From Phoronis australis (taxonomy: Eukaryota; Phoronida; Phoronidae): a stretch of DNA of 64,000 bases. The stretch covers positions 318,165-382,164 of the forward strand of contig NMRA01000378.1 in NCBI GenBank assembly GCA_002633005.1, written 5' to 3'. Below, piece after piece: positions 1-11,700 of this stretch. The position numbers were made by a program, and so were the translations under genes. The notes beneath the pieces were generated by a model. The model ran no database searches. It was not told the DNA's origin and saw only the letters and a list, made by a program, of their open reading frames with translations. Each line of letters opens with the position of its first letter. Positions within the stretch are counted from its first letter, which is position 1.

Positions 1-2697
1 TGAACATAAAAATGTCTGGCGTTGCCTCAGTAAAGAAATCAACAAACATCAGACCACTGTCCTATCTTCATTGCTTCAAAATCGATAAAGAAAATCCACC
101 CTAAACGCCCTACTTTCGTCTCAAAATATTCTTACACACCGCAAACAAAAACTCACTTTCTCAATAGCCTACGCAACTGCAATATCATGGAAAAGCTAGA
201 CCGCAGCCTAGATTGTGACCCCAATCACAACTACGCAATACTCAGTGATACTTTGACATATCTCACGAAAAAACACTTTGGTCCAAAAAATGTTAGATAT
301 AATAAACACAAACACGCGCTTAACTCGTGGATTACACCTGGTATTTTAATTTCCATTCGTTACCGAGATAAACTGTACAAACAAACCAAGACAACCCCTC
401 GCAACACACAATCCTACGCTACATGCCACAACAATCTTAAAGTCTACAACAAGATTCTCAAAAAAACTATTGATTCCGCCAAGCAATCTTACTATTATGA
501 CACATTCGAAAAAGGGAAGTCTGACATAAATAAAACATGGGATACAATAAAGACAGTTATGAACAACGGCGTTCGAACAAAAAATGACACCCCAGAATGT
601 CTCTTACGTTCAGATAACACTAAAACCAGTGACCTACCCGAAATGGCAAGTTTATTCAACACCTACTTTACCCAAATCGGCCCATCCCTTTCTGAATCAA
701 TAACTATGATAAAAAACAAGAATTTCAAAGACTATCTTCCCACGCCAAACAAATTTAAGTTCTCTTTCAAACCAATTAATAATAAACATGTACTAGATAT
801 TATAAAAGACATGGACGCAAAAAATAGCACTGGTCATGACAATTTATCATCTGAAATTATCAAAATAAGCAGTCCTTTTATAATTGAACCTCTCACGACC
901 ATCATCAACCAGTGCTTGCACACTGGTATATTTCCAGATGCTCTAAAGATTGCTAAGGTGATCCCAGTTTTTAAACAACATGGTTTGGACCCAGAGCACC
1001 CGGGCAATTATAGACCCATTTCTATTCTTCCAACAATCTCAAAAATTATAGAAAAAATTATCCATAATCAACTTTCAACTTTCCTAAATGAAAATGATAT
1101 ACTTAATAAACATCAATATGGTTTCAGGAAATGTCACTCTACAGAACTTGCTTCACTTGAACTTTTAGACCGCATTTGTTCCCATCTTGATAATGACATG
1201 AATCCCCTGGTCATCTTTCTAGATCTCTCGAAAGCTTTCGACACAATAGACCACCAAATACTCTTGCAAAAGATAAATCACTATGGTATTACTGGAGTTG
1301 AATATACACTGTTTAAAAGTTATCTCTCAAACCGCACCCAATATGTTTCACTAAGTGATACAACTTCCAGTTGGTTACCAATATCTACCGGGGTTCCCCA
1401 AGGCTCTGTCCTAGGCCCACTTCTCTTCCTAGTTTACATAAATGATCTTTCGTTTTCTTCTCCCATGGACACACTTCTTTATGCTGACGACACTTGCCTC
1501 GTCACACCTTACAAACTGACTGAATCTTCCCAACACACTTTACAGCAATCAACCACCATCAACAACAACCTTAAATCTATTTCAGACTGGTTTTCTGTGA
1601 ACAAACTTTCAATTAACACATCAAAAAGTAAATTAATGATCTTCCACTACCCCCAAAAGAAAATTGAAAAATGTATTATTCCCACCATCTATATAAATAG
1701 CAAAACAATAAATCATGTGAGCAGTTTTCCTTTCCTCGGTATTACTGTTGACAAAAACCTCTCATGGTCCCCCCACATTAACCTCATCTCAAACAAACTT
1801 AACAATCTCGGTGGACTCTTATACAAATTGAAATCTTATCTTCCTCTTCCAGCTCTCAAGTTGATATATAATTCACTTGTCCTTCCACATTTAAACTATG
1901 GCATTACTACTTGGGGTTTTGGCAACACTAAGAAACTTCAAACAGCCCAGAAAAGAATACTTAGGAATATATCAAATTCCAGTTATAATGCTCACTCTCT
2001 GCCCATATGTAAGGAACTTCGCCTCCCTCTAGTTCAAGACATCTTTAAAATCTCAATTGCAAAATTTTACTACAAATTCCTCAATAATCAACTTCCTAAG
2101 TATTTTTACACTAACAACTTCTTTATTAAACCCATCCAATATAAGCCAACCAGACAAATTAAAACTCCTACATACCTGAATCAATACTCAGCTACTATAC
2201 CGACAATACAACACAAAATTTTAATTCCTCCGTCCAACAAATTGTCATCAAGAGCCTGTATTAGATTTCAGATTCCTCGACTTATAAACCGACAACGAAA
2301 TACCATTCTCTGTTCTAAATGTAATAAAAACGCATTCTTTGCAAGCATTCTCCAGGTTCTTAACCAATTTTATTATTAGCAACTACGATCCAGTTTGTCA
2401 TATTTCCAATTGCTTCATATGTAACAGTATCTAATTGTATTCTCAAAATCTCCTGAGCTGTGCCAGTTTACTTCTTGGTTCCTGGCGTGTTGGTCGTTTT
2501 CAGCACTAATTCACTGTTTTCTTAAGTACTCCTACTGATTTTTGCATTTCTATTTGTTTATCTTGTACAGGGGACCTTCTTATCAGCGGTCAATTACCTT
2601 TAGAAGGCCTCCTAATTGAAATCAAATTTTAATCAATGTAATTTATTATTATGTACTGTAAATAAAAGCGTTTTCTCTCTCTCTCTCTCTCTCTCTC
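1..2697 (+). mobile_element. Non-LTR retrotransposon, 5'-truncated by the window edge
   Basis: This is the 3' part of a LINE-type element of the Jockey/CR1/L2 superfamily. It contains the tail of an apurinic endonuclease domain (SDHCPIF at 49-69), a long reverse-transcriptase ORF, about 280 bp of 3' UTR, an AATAAA at 2661-2666 and a terminal (CT)n microsatellite at 2674-2697. Stop codons at 1-3 and 31-33 lie in the same frame just before the endonuclease tail, so this copy is probably broken there by a frameshift or stop. A terminal microsatellite instead of poly(A) is known for several CR1/L2-like clades. The exact clade cannot be set without a phylogeny, and no target-site duplication can be checked because the 5' end is outside the window. 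Confidence 0.9.
187..2379 (+). CDS. Reverse transcriptase (ORF2) of non-LTR retrotransposon
   Basis: From the first Met the ORF is 730 residues. The open frame actually begins at 34, and the SDHCPIF endonuclease tail lies upstream of this Met, so the Met is not the native start. RT motifs are visible in order: NYRPISILPTISKIIE, the palm motif FLDLSKAFD (catalytic Asp near residue 346), TGVPQGSVLGPLLF, and the catalytic YADDT box near residues 432-436. The downstream stretch LVLPHLNYGITTWG is typical of Jockey/CR1-like elements. A C-terminal CSKCNK motif near residue 712 resembles a zinc-binding knuckle but is incomplete. The RT part is uninterrupted, so the insertion looks fairly young even though the endonuclease part is damaged or missing in the window. 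Confidence 0.9.
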   Translation: MEKLDRSLDCDPNHNYAILSDTLTYLTKKHFGPKNVRYNKHKHALNSWITPGILISIRYRDKLYKQTKTTPRNTQSYATCHNNLKVYNKILKKTIDSAKQSYYYDTFEKGKSDINKTWDTIKTVMNNGVRTKNDTPECLLRSDNTKTSDLPEMASLFNTYFTQIGPSLSESITMIKNKNFKDYLPTPNKFKFSFKPINNKHVLDIIKDMDAKNSTGHDNLSSEIIKISSPFIIEPLTTIINQCLHTGIFPDALKIAKVIPVFKQHGLDPEHPGNYRPISILPTISKIIEKIIHNQLSTFLNENDILNKHQYGFRKCHSTELASLELLDRICSHLDNDMNPLVIFLDLSKAFDTIDHQILLQKINHYGITGVEYTLFKSYLSNRTQYVSLSDTTSSWLPISTGVPQGSVLGPLLFLVYINDLSFSSPMDTLLYADDTCLVTPYKLTESSQHTLQQSTTINNNLKSISDWFSVNKLSINTSKSKLMIFHYPQKKIEKCIIPTIYINSKTINHVSSFPFLGITVDKNLSWSPHINLISNKLNNLGGLLYKLKSYLPLPALKLIYNSLVLPHLNYGITTWGFGNTKKLQTAQKRILRNISNSSYNAHSLPICKELRLPLVQDIFKISIAKFYYKFLNNQLPKYFYTNNFFIKPIQYKPTRQIKTPTYLNQYSATIPTIQHKILIPPSNKLSSRACIRFQIPRLINRQRNTILCSKCNKNAFFASILQVLNQFYY

Positions 2698-5127
2698 ATC
2701 GGTTAATTAGGTCATCAGACAGAAAAGTGACCAAGCCCAAGGAATCGATTTTATATACACGTTAGATACTGCTACATTCTGTAGCTATAGCTCGATCTCC
2801 GCATTGCCCGCCCCAGGACACGAGTTAGATCGTGTAGTTTTATAAATGGAATCATGGGATGTATAGGCCTAACCTAGGAACCAGTCCTAGGCCTAACAAA
2901 ATAAACATTTTTGATGGGAGATAATTGAGAAAATTTGAGTTTTAATAATTGTTTGGTTTTCCGTCGCGTACGTTAGGCCTACGTCACAGTGGTGGAAGAC
3001 CGTTGACTCGGATATTAATGAGCTAGAAGACTGTAAGTGAGAGGGGCGAACTTGACAACTGGAGTAGCCTATCGAAGACAGGTGTAACGGGAGAAGCCTA
3101 GTTGCTGGCCCGACTGGAACAAACTCTCTGATTCATATTGTGCCTTCATGAGGCGGTCACAAATCAACTTGTGAAACTTGCGAATGCATCCCGCGAAACA
3201 TAGCCATCAGTTACGTGTTCCACTATTTGAACACATCGCTGTCCTACATAGTCGCTTTTTGTTGCGGTTCAATTTGACCAAGCCGGCAATCAAAGAAATA
3301 GGAACTTAGCTTACAAGTTCCACTTTAAAGCATGCGCACCCAGCCTATAAATTATAGGGGACTCGAATTTTTGACGATAAGGACATTTTACAAACAAAAA
3401 GACGGGTGATTAAAAAACGGGGTACCAGGCTCAGCTCAGAGCTATTGTATGAATTGTGCATTTGCGCCTAAGCCTGGTGCGCACAGGTAAACGTTAGGAG
3501 ATACAGCAGGCGACGTCCACTGACGCAGACGATTGCAATATAAAGCCACATACATATACGCGAGCAAACCAAAAGTACCATGACCCACTGAACACAATTT
3601 TTGGTGGTGTTCAACTGGAAATGCCATTTGAGACAAAATAAATGACCTATATCTACGCACAAACACTAGTGTCTCGGTAATTTTGGGCAAAAGTAATTTC
3701 AAATGAATCTTTTAGTGTTATTATTTTGTCAAAAATATTAATTATTAAACAGAATTAAAATGTGAACTTCTATTTTTTAAAACCACTCAGAAATATTATA
3801 ATAGAAAAATATTTTTCAAATGCAACTGGAGAAGATAAATGAATTTCCCACTCCACAAAGAGGCTGGCTGGATACTGAGAAAAACAGTAACCTGTATGTG
3901 GGTGTGACTGCAGGTGCAAGTAAATGGCAATGTGATGCCTTGTTTTGTTAAAAAAACGTGAAAGGCGATACTGTTTGACAAACAAGAAAAGCTCTGAGAC
4001 ATAGCAAAGAGAACTTTAATCCAATTTGATATCAATACATATCTTACAGCGTAACAAGCCAACATGGTCAGCAGTTGCCCTACACTGTCATTGCCATGGC
4101 AACTACTCAGTGCCCTGGTTAGTGTTCAGTCAGCAACACTAGGACCTACCCTAGTACCTTGCTAAAATCGAGGCAAAAACCCGTGTCCTCGTTTAAAATG
4201 CACGTCAATACCTCAGTCCAAGTAATTTCGCGAAGTTTGGACTTTTCTATTCATGTAATGGAGCGCACCCTGATGGCTGCATTAGTCACTTTTGTCATCA
4301 AAGAAACCACCAAAGACAACATGGTCAGCAGTGGCCAACTTTCCCTGACAACACATCTGACAAAGAAAAGTCGTTGCTAAGCAACAAAATGCACTATGCA
4401 CAATAAATTAACAAGGATATCAAATTCAGCTTCATTATAATTATTCTTATCATTCAAGAACATTATATTACAAACAAATCAGTCCAACACAGTGCAGTAG
4501 AGTTTTGCATAATGAGACCAGAATAGTGTCCTGAACTCTACTGAACTGTTGACAGGAAGATTAAAATGCAAAGCACTCTGTACACAACTTCACCACAATT
4601 CACTGCAGTACAGGGATATACATAGTGTATACATATATGCATACACAGACCAACCCACGCGTCTACATATGCAAGCACACGCATGTACACACATATCTAG
4701 CACAAACTGAACTGCTCAGTATATGATCGCAATTGACCTATCGCAAGCACCGCCACCTTGCAAAATGTCGACAAACAATAAGTTTTACCCGGTAATGTGT
4801 TGTTTGTCAGGTAAAATGGCACCTTGGAAATGAAGGTGTGTCAAGAATGCTGCGTTCTAATTGGTCATTTAAGCCGTCACTTAAAACACTGGTGACAAGT
4901 CAATTCTTGGTGATTGAGAAGTGAAATTGCTCTGATATGCACTTGATATGTGAAACGAGTCTGACTTTAAATCAGCATCGCACTTAGTTTTGTTTTGAAA
5001 ATTGAGAGTAGACCCCAATGTGTGTTTGCGAAAATGTAATTCACAACATACACAGTATACTCAGTGACTAGAAACTGCAGACCAATTCAGAGCATTCTTT
5101 TACAGTTCAGTTCAAACCTCAACTACT
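2698..5127. other. Intergenic stretch without a recognised gene
   Basis: This stretch lies between the retrotransposon tail and the minisatellite in the 3' flank of RABL6. Open frames are all under 90 codons on both strands and none resembles a protein I know. CA/TG-rich simple sequence occurs around 4620-4700. RABL6 transcription (minus strand) may end here, but I see no convincing poly(A) signal to place it. Confidence 0.6.
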
Positions 5128-5690
5128 GACAGAAGAGTACTGCACAAGTTGAGTGGCATCGTGCAGACCAGCAGCCATACTGTTAGCATGACACCTATGC
5201 ACAATTCAGTCACTATGCTGTAACCATGACAACTATACACACAGACCAGCATCCGTACTGTTACTGTCGCGACTATGCAAAGTCCAGCCTCCATACTGTT
5301 ACCATGATAACCATGCATTGTCCAGCTTCCACTCTTATTATTGTGGTGACTATGCACAGTCCAGCCTTCATATTGTTACCATGACAACCATGCACTGTCC
5401 AGTTTCCATACTGTTACTGTGATGACTATGCACAGTCCAGCTTTCATACTGTTACCAAGACAACCATGCACTGTCCAGTTTCCATACTGTTACTGTGGTG
5501 ACTGTGCATAGTCCAGCCTTTATACTGTTACCACGACAACCATGCACTGTCCAGTTTCCATACTGTTGCTATGGCGACTATGCATAATCCAGCTCCCATA
5601 CACTACTGTTACTGTGGCGACTATGCATAATCCAGCTCCCATACACTACTGTTACAGTGGCGACTATGCACAGTTCAGCCCCGGCAGTGT
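5128..5690. repeat. Minisatellite, about 38-40 bp unit
   Basis: Imperfect tandem units follow the pattern ccatactgttac..tg.cgactatgca..gtccagc, with alternating sub-variants (catgacaaccatgcactgtc against gtggcgactatgcacagtcc). There are about 14 units. The array ends about 12 bp from the RABL6 stop codon, so it should form the start of the RABL6 3' UTR. Confidence 0.85.
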
Positions 5691-5701
5691 TGCTATCATA
5701 A

Positions 5702-8700
5702 CTATAATGTCTCATAATCCCCGCCACCTAAAAATGCTTCAAGTTCATCAACCTCCTTCTTCTGTTCTACACTAGCGCCATCTTTCTTCTTTTTCTTCTT
5801 CCTTTTCTTCTCACCATCCTCAGAGGAAGCGCCGCTAGTTTGTTTGTCTTTTGTTTTTTTCTTTGTTTTCCGAGGTTTTCCATCCTCCTGTAAGAGATCA
5901 GAACCAATGATGCAATACATTTTTACTAATTATGACTGAAATAGTAAAATGCAGATCATTTTGCAGGCCTTTGAAACTACTCTATAACTGCGTGGTTATT
6001 GCAATAAACCACAGGCGATAGGTAGACCCGTGTAGGTGCACTTCGCAACTGTGTCTATCTTGAAGTAAACGCAGCGTGGATCAAAGACAATACGATAAAA
6101 TAAACCTCAGATGACTCAATCTGTATTAGCATCGTTTCTTTGGTCGCACATGCACTAATACAGAGTCACACCCACAGACAGATGATCACACATGCAAAAA
6201 CACAGAATCACACTTGCACAAACACAGAATCACACTTGCACAAACACAGAATCACACTTGCACAAACACAGAATCACACTTGCACAAACACAGAATCACA
6301 CTTGCACAAACACAGAATCACACTTGCACAAACACAGAATCACACTTGCACAAACATAGTCACACACACATAAACGTAGTCACACACCCACAGATAATCA
6401 AGCATGCAAAAACCATGCCTGCACACACTTCATTATCCCCATGGGTTTCCAACTCTGTATACAAACTTGAATTGTTAATGAGCTTTCACTGTTCTACTTT
6501 AGTTCTTATATTCGCTGGAAGAAATTTGCACTTGACTGCATGACCACCACTTTTAACACCAGTGCCCTCTGTGGGGAAGGAGGGGAATCAGCATCACATT
6601 CAGCTTGATGCAACACTGCTGTTGATTATCATATGTGTTTGTCTGCAGACAGTGGCTGGGAAACAGGGCAAAAATTTGAAGTCGGTCACAAAACTGTACT
6701 CACATGTAGGCAAACCATCAGAATGATAAGACAAATACGTACATAATTGCTCACACACAGCAACCCGTAAATCGCTCACACAGCACAATGGGATTAGTTA
6801 CTTCAAAATGTGGCGATAGTTTGTTGTTAAAAATGCACAACACACGAAGTCAAGCATGCACAACATTTACTCATTCCAGAATTACTTAGACAATGGAGTG
6901 CTTGCACGGTAAACTTTGTTCAATTTAATACCTTGTCCTTCTCTTTTGTCTTCTTTTTCTTCTTCTGAACTTCTGGAGTTGAGTCAATGACAGGGTTGGC
7001 GGAATCTATAATATAACCCATTGGAACCTCTATCACACATACTGACAGGACTAAAACTAAACACACACCATTAGCATTGCTATCATGCATGGTCATGTGA
7101 CTAATACAACACGCATCTCATTAGCATGAGTCATAAGAGTAGTGACGTAAGCATGAGCTACACTAGCACACCCTTCAACATTGTAACAACTTCACTACAG
7201 CTATTATCAGCTATTCAGTTTTGTCACTATGTGATAATGCGTGCGGTTTTATGAGTTGACAGAAGACAATCAAAACGTTATATACTATAAGTTATGTCTA
7301 TTTTTACGAGTTTGACACTTTCCACAACAGCCACAGAGCGAACCTCCGCTGCCGATGGGGTCTACATTTGCACCACTCAGCGTCTGTTTAGAGACGAGAA
7401 ATCTAGTAAATTGATTTGACAATATCTGATGAACAACGAAAATCCTGGAGAAAAATGGTCAACAGGAGGTGCTCCTGGAGTCAAATCTGTGTGAAAAGTG
7501 TGCAGACAAAATCTCATCATATACCTCTGTGTCAAGGCAAGTCAAAATCTGTCTAGTAAACAGAGGAGACTATGGTAGTCAAATCGGTCCAGCCAACACA
7601 GGCTCTATGGCAGCCACATCAATCTGTCAAGCCAACAGAGGGCACTATGGTAGTAAAATCTATACAGCCAACAGAGGGCTCTATGGTAGCCACATGAACC
7701 TGTCAAGCCAACAGAAAGCTCTATGGTCGTCAAATCTGTCCAGAAATGAATTGGTGCCTTTGCACTAATGTGCTCACTGTCAAGTTTTGTCAAAAGTCAC
7801 CATCAAGTTTAATGACAATCATTCAGCCCAAGGACAAAACAACCAGTGTCACACTTGCTCAAGCAGTTTTCTAGATAACCAACCAGCTAGCAAAGGAAGC
7901 AATGGACAGATAGTTTTGCTCACTACATGTGAACACAAAATGTTTTGAAATCTTAGCTAGGTATAAGCAACTGTCCTGCTGCCTTGGACAACCAAAAACT
8001 AGATGTGTTGAATTTCTAACCTAACATTTTCCATAGTCACACACAGAGCCCAATCCTATCTCAAGTGCAAGGAGGCAGAAAGTTCTTTTAATTATAACTT
8101 CTTAGTAATGAATGAATTATTAAAAGACTTCCAAGAGAACCAATTTCAACCGGATGACGAACCTCACTTCAACTAAATGTCCAGCCGTCAATCAGTCAGT
8201 GTTACATTTAAGGTTATCTAGCAACTTAACAAATGACCTTAATTCAAAGTCAATTATCAAAAGAACTACGCTACATCAACCATTAAAAGTATATATTTTC
8301 TGAAAGGAGAAAGATCGAGGACTTTGAAAAATATGCATCTTAGGATTTTGCTTTAAAATTCCTAGTTTTTGCATACCGAGCAATGTATATTAAGAGAGCT
8401 GTTTTTTTACAAAAATCCCTTGAGTCAGGCGATTTAACTTTATAATAGCATAAAACCTGAACTAAGTGAATTATAAAAAATCCAGCGTTTTTGAGACACA
8501 GCGTCAAGTTTTTATTAACAAAAAGTTTTACTACAACTGGCTAAAGGATTATGTTGTTGTGAATATACCTTTCTTGCACACGAAAACTTGAGTTCAAAAA
8601 CATGGTCACGAGATAGTAATGAAGACACAGTAGTAACAACGACCATATTTTTAAAATCCTTGATCTATCTCCTTTCAGAAAATATATTTTTAATGTTTGA

Positions 8701-11700
8701 CACAGCAGTCTTTTCAATATCTGACTTACAGTTAAGGACGTTTAGAAGGTCCTAGATAACCATGAGGAAACTAGCAGGAGTCAACATTCAATTAAAGTTC
8801 AATTTAAGGAGAGGAAACCGATCAAGCTACTCGCGACTTTGAACTCCCATGTTAAAAGCTCACCATTTGAGAAGTTGAGTCCCTTCTCAAATATACTCAA
8901 GTCTTCAAACTCCAAGCCCAGTCCTTGACTTGCACTTGTGGTGACTTCTTGGGAAATCTCTGGACTTGATGGCTGAATACAATACAATACAATGCAATAA
9001 CCATAGAACACAAGACAGTACAATGCAATAACAATACAACACAATTATACAATACCATACAATGTAATGCAATTCAATTAATACAACAGAACACAATACA
9101 ATACAATGCAACAACGATAACGAATACAATAGAATGCTAGAAAATACAATGCAAAACAATACAATATACTTCACTACAATATAGTACAATTGACGTATAC
9201 AGTTGTCTTTTTCTTATGTATTACATTAATGATAAAGTAGTAGACCAGACCAAAGAGGGTTATTCAAGACATGTAAATTTTCAGTTCACTGCCTGACACC
9301 CCTTCTACTTAATATGCTAGTTCAAATTCAGGTTATAGGATGACAAATGTTCAGTGTATGCGGCAATACTTTGAAACCAGGCTGAGCACAGATATCAGTT
9401 TTGACCATTGTTGGCAAAGATAAGGGACAGTGAGCTGAGCAGCAGAGTAACCTATGGAAAGGAGGTGTCACCTGGGAAGGAATGGGATTGGGTGTCATCT
9501 GGGAAGGAATGGGATTGGTGCCACCTGGGAAGGAATGGGATTGGTGTCATCTGGGAAGGAATGGGATTGGTGTCATCTGGGAAGGAATGGGATTGGTGTC
9601 ATCTGGGAAGGAATGGGATTGGTGTCATCTGGGAAGGAATGGGATTGGTGTCATCTGGGAAGGAATGGGATTGGTGTCATCTGATAACTTCCCAGGGGGA
9701 AGGATTAGTGATGTGGGATTAGTAGTGTCTGAAGAGGGGTTAACTTGAGATTGTCGAGGTGTGGAAAGGAGGTGGGATAAATGGGGTGTTTGAAAAGGGG
9801 GTGGGAATTATGGGGTCTGAGACCTTCTGGGTTGCAAGAAATAATGCTGGATTGCATGAATGTAACTGTTCTTTGAAAGTTTTAAGTCTGAAATGAGGTT
9901 TGTTGTACTCGCTCAAACACGAATAGTTTAATATGAACAAGAATGAACACTTAGCTAAGGTACCATGAGAATGTCAAACACATAGATGCTCACTGGATTG
10001 AATTAAAAGTTTGAGAGCTTTCACTTTGATTTTCTAGTCATCAAAAGCAGACATAGCTGTGCAAAATTGGACTTACCTGTGGCAGTGACCACCACGTCAG
10101 CCTTCACAATTGTTTGCTTAGGTCCAAATCATAGCCAAGTTCACAGAACTGTTATCAAACACAGAACAGTCCCACACCTGCATGCTAAGCTAACCCTGCC
10201 CAACTCACCACAGTAGTTGCCAAAGCAACAGGTTGACTGACACCTTTCACTTCTTCACCATCATCACTGACATCCTCCACATCCCCCAGTACCTGTACGC
10301 CTGCACCCTCCTCGTCATCATCATCCTCTGAGTCACCATCACCAGCTATTGTCTTATTTGTTCCATCCACAACATTGACAGCGCCATCTACACTATCTTT
10401 GTCACTTACATAACCACTACTGACCGCGACTGGAATGTTAGACGTGACAGAGGTTGTTACCACAGCAACGGGATCTCTTGCCCCGGCAGCAGATTTTTCC
10501 CTGATCCTACTTGATGTCTCTTGCATAGATTCCTCATCACTGTCTGAATGACCTTCACTTTCATAATCCTCATTATCTGATTGCACAATATTCCCATTAC
10601 TAGAGTTTCTCTGCGACTCAGTCAGTGTCACGTGACCTATATTTGCGTGGGAGCCATTGTCAGAGTCTTTCCTAGTATTGCCTGCTGCCACCTGGTGGCC
10701 ACTAGGCAGTATAGATGGCACTGGGTTATCCTCGTCATCACTTGACAGTTCAATATTGGAGCTGGCGAACACTGGCCTCTGGGTAGACACCACCACCTCA
10801 TCTTCAGAATCCAGGTCGTCTTGGAAACCAGCAACCATGGGGTTCCCACCATCATCATCACTGACAAAACAAGAATAAGGACATCATCAGACCATGTCAT
10901 ATACATGACATCAGCAGCTGTAACAGCTATCCCAACAAGAGCAACGCAGAGCGTTGAAATGCGCCCACATTTGCACCCTATACGGTATCCTTCTAGGGTT
11001 GTTTATTGGTACCATAAAGTGGCCAGTAGAGGGCATATATGTAGTATGTTGTACTTTGTAAAATGGAAAGGCATGGTCATTGTCTCCTCAATAGGCTAGG
11101 GGCAAAATGTGAGTGTAAAAAATTAGAATTGCCACTAGGGGGCACACCGGTAGTCGGATCCGTCCGAAAGTTTGCACATGCCGTCCCATTCATGAATGGA
11201 ACATATGTGTCAAATTTCATGAACGTATGTCAAAGGGTTTTGGAGATAAAGCAGTGGACACCGGACGCCGCCCGGACGGACGGACGGACAAACGGAGATG
11301 ACGGCATAATGCGTCCACATATATATATGTGGGCGCATAAAACTGACAACTGTAAGTTGTTAACACAGGAGCCTCACTATTGTCTTTCAATACTTTACGT
11401 CCACCAGGGGTTTTGTATCGAAAGGAGCTGACACATTGCGCTATTGGCCAATTTAACGCCTCGTGATTTCTCAAAAGAAGAACAATGAGGAATGGTCATA
11501 TGCACGCACGTGTGTATCACTAATGGTATGTTTGTAGGAGTGTTATTGGGCATCATAGAAATGGCAATTAAATGGCCAGTCCAAAAATGGGAAGGCGTTG
11601 TCATTTCCTTAATGAAAAATTGCTTTACAAATTTCTCGAAAATCTGCCTTGGAACTCTAAAAATAAAAATTGTCATTAGGAGGTGGAGTAGTCTGATCCA

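Noticed and set aside
6201-6357. CRISPR-like array
   Set aside because: Direct tandem repeat without unique spacers, in an animal intron.
6140-6543. Plus-strand frames of 77 and 109 codons rich in [16 protein letters not shown]
   Set aside because: Artefact of the 22 bp tandem repeat, read in three frames.
9408-9748. Three overlapping plus-strand frames with WEGMGLV repeats
   Set aside because: Artefact of the 26 bp minisatellite.
10077-10116. Possible extra RABL6 exon with a strong donor (CCACAG|GTAAGTC on the minus strand)
   Set aside because: Including it (40 bp) breaks the reading frame between exon 11 (ends phase 0) and exon 12 (starts phase 0). Omitting it gives a continuous 757-residue protein.
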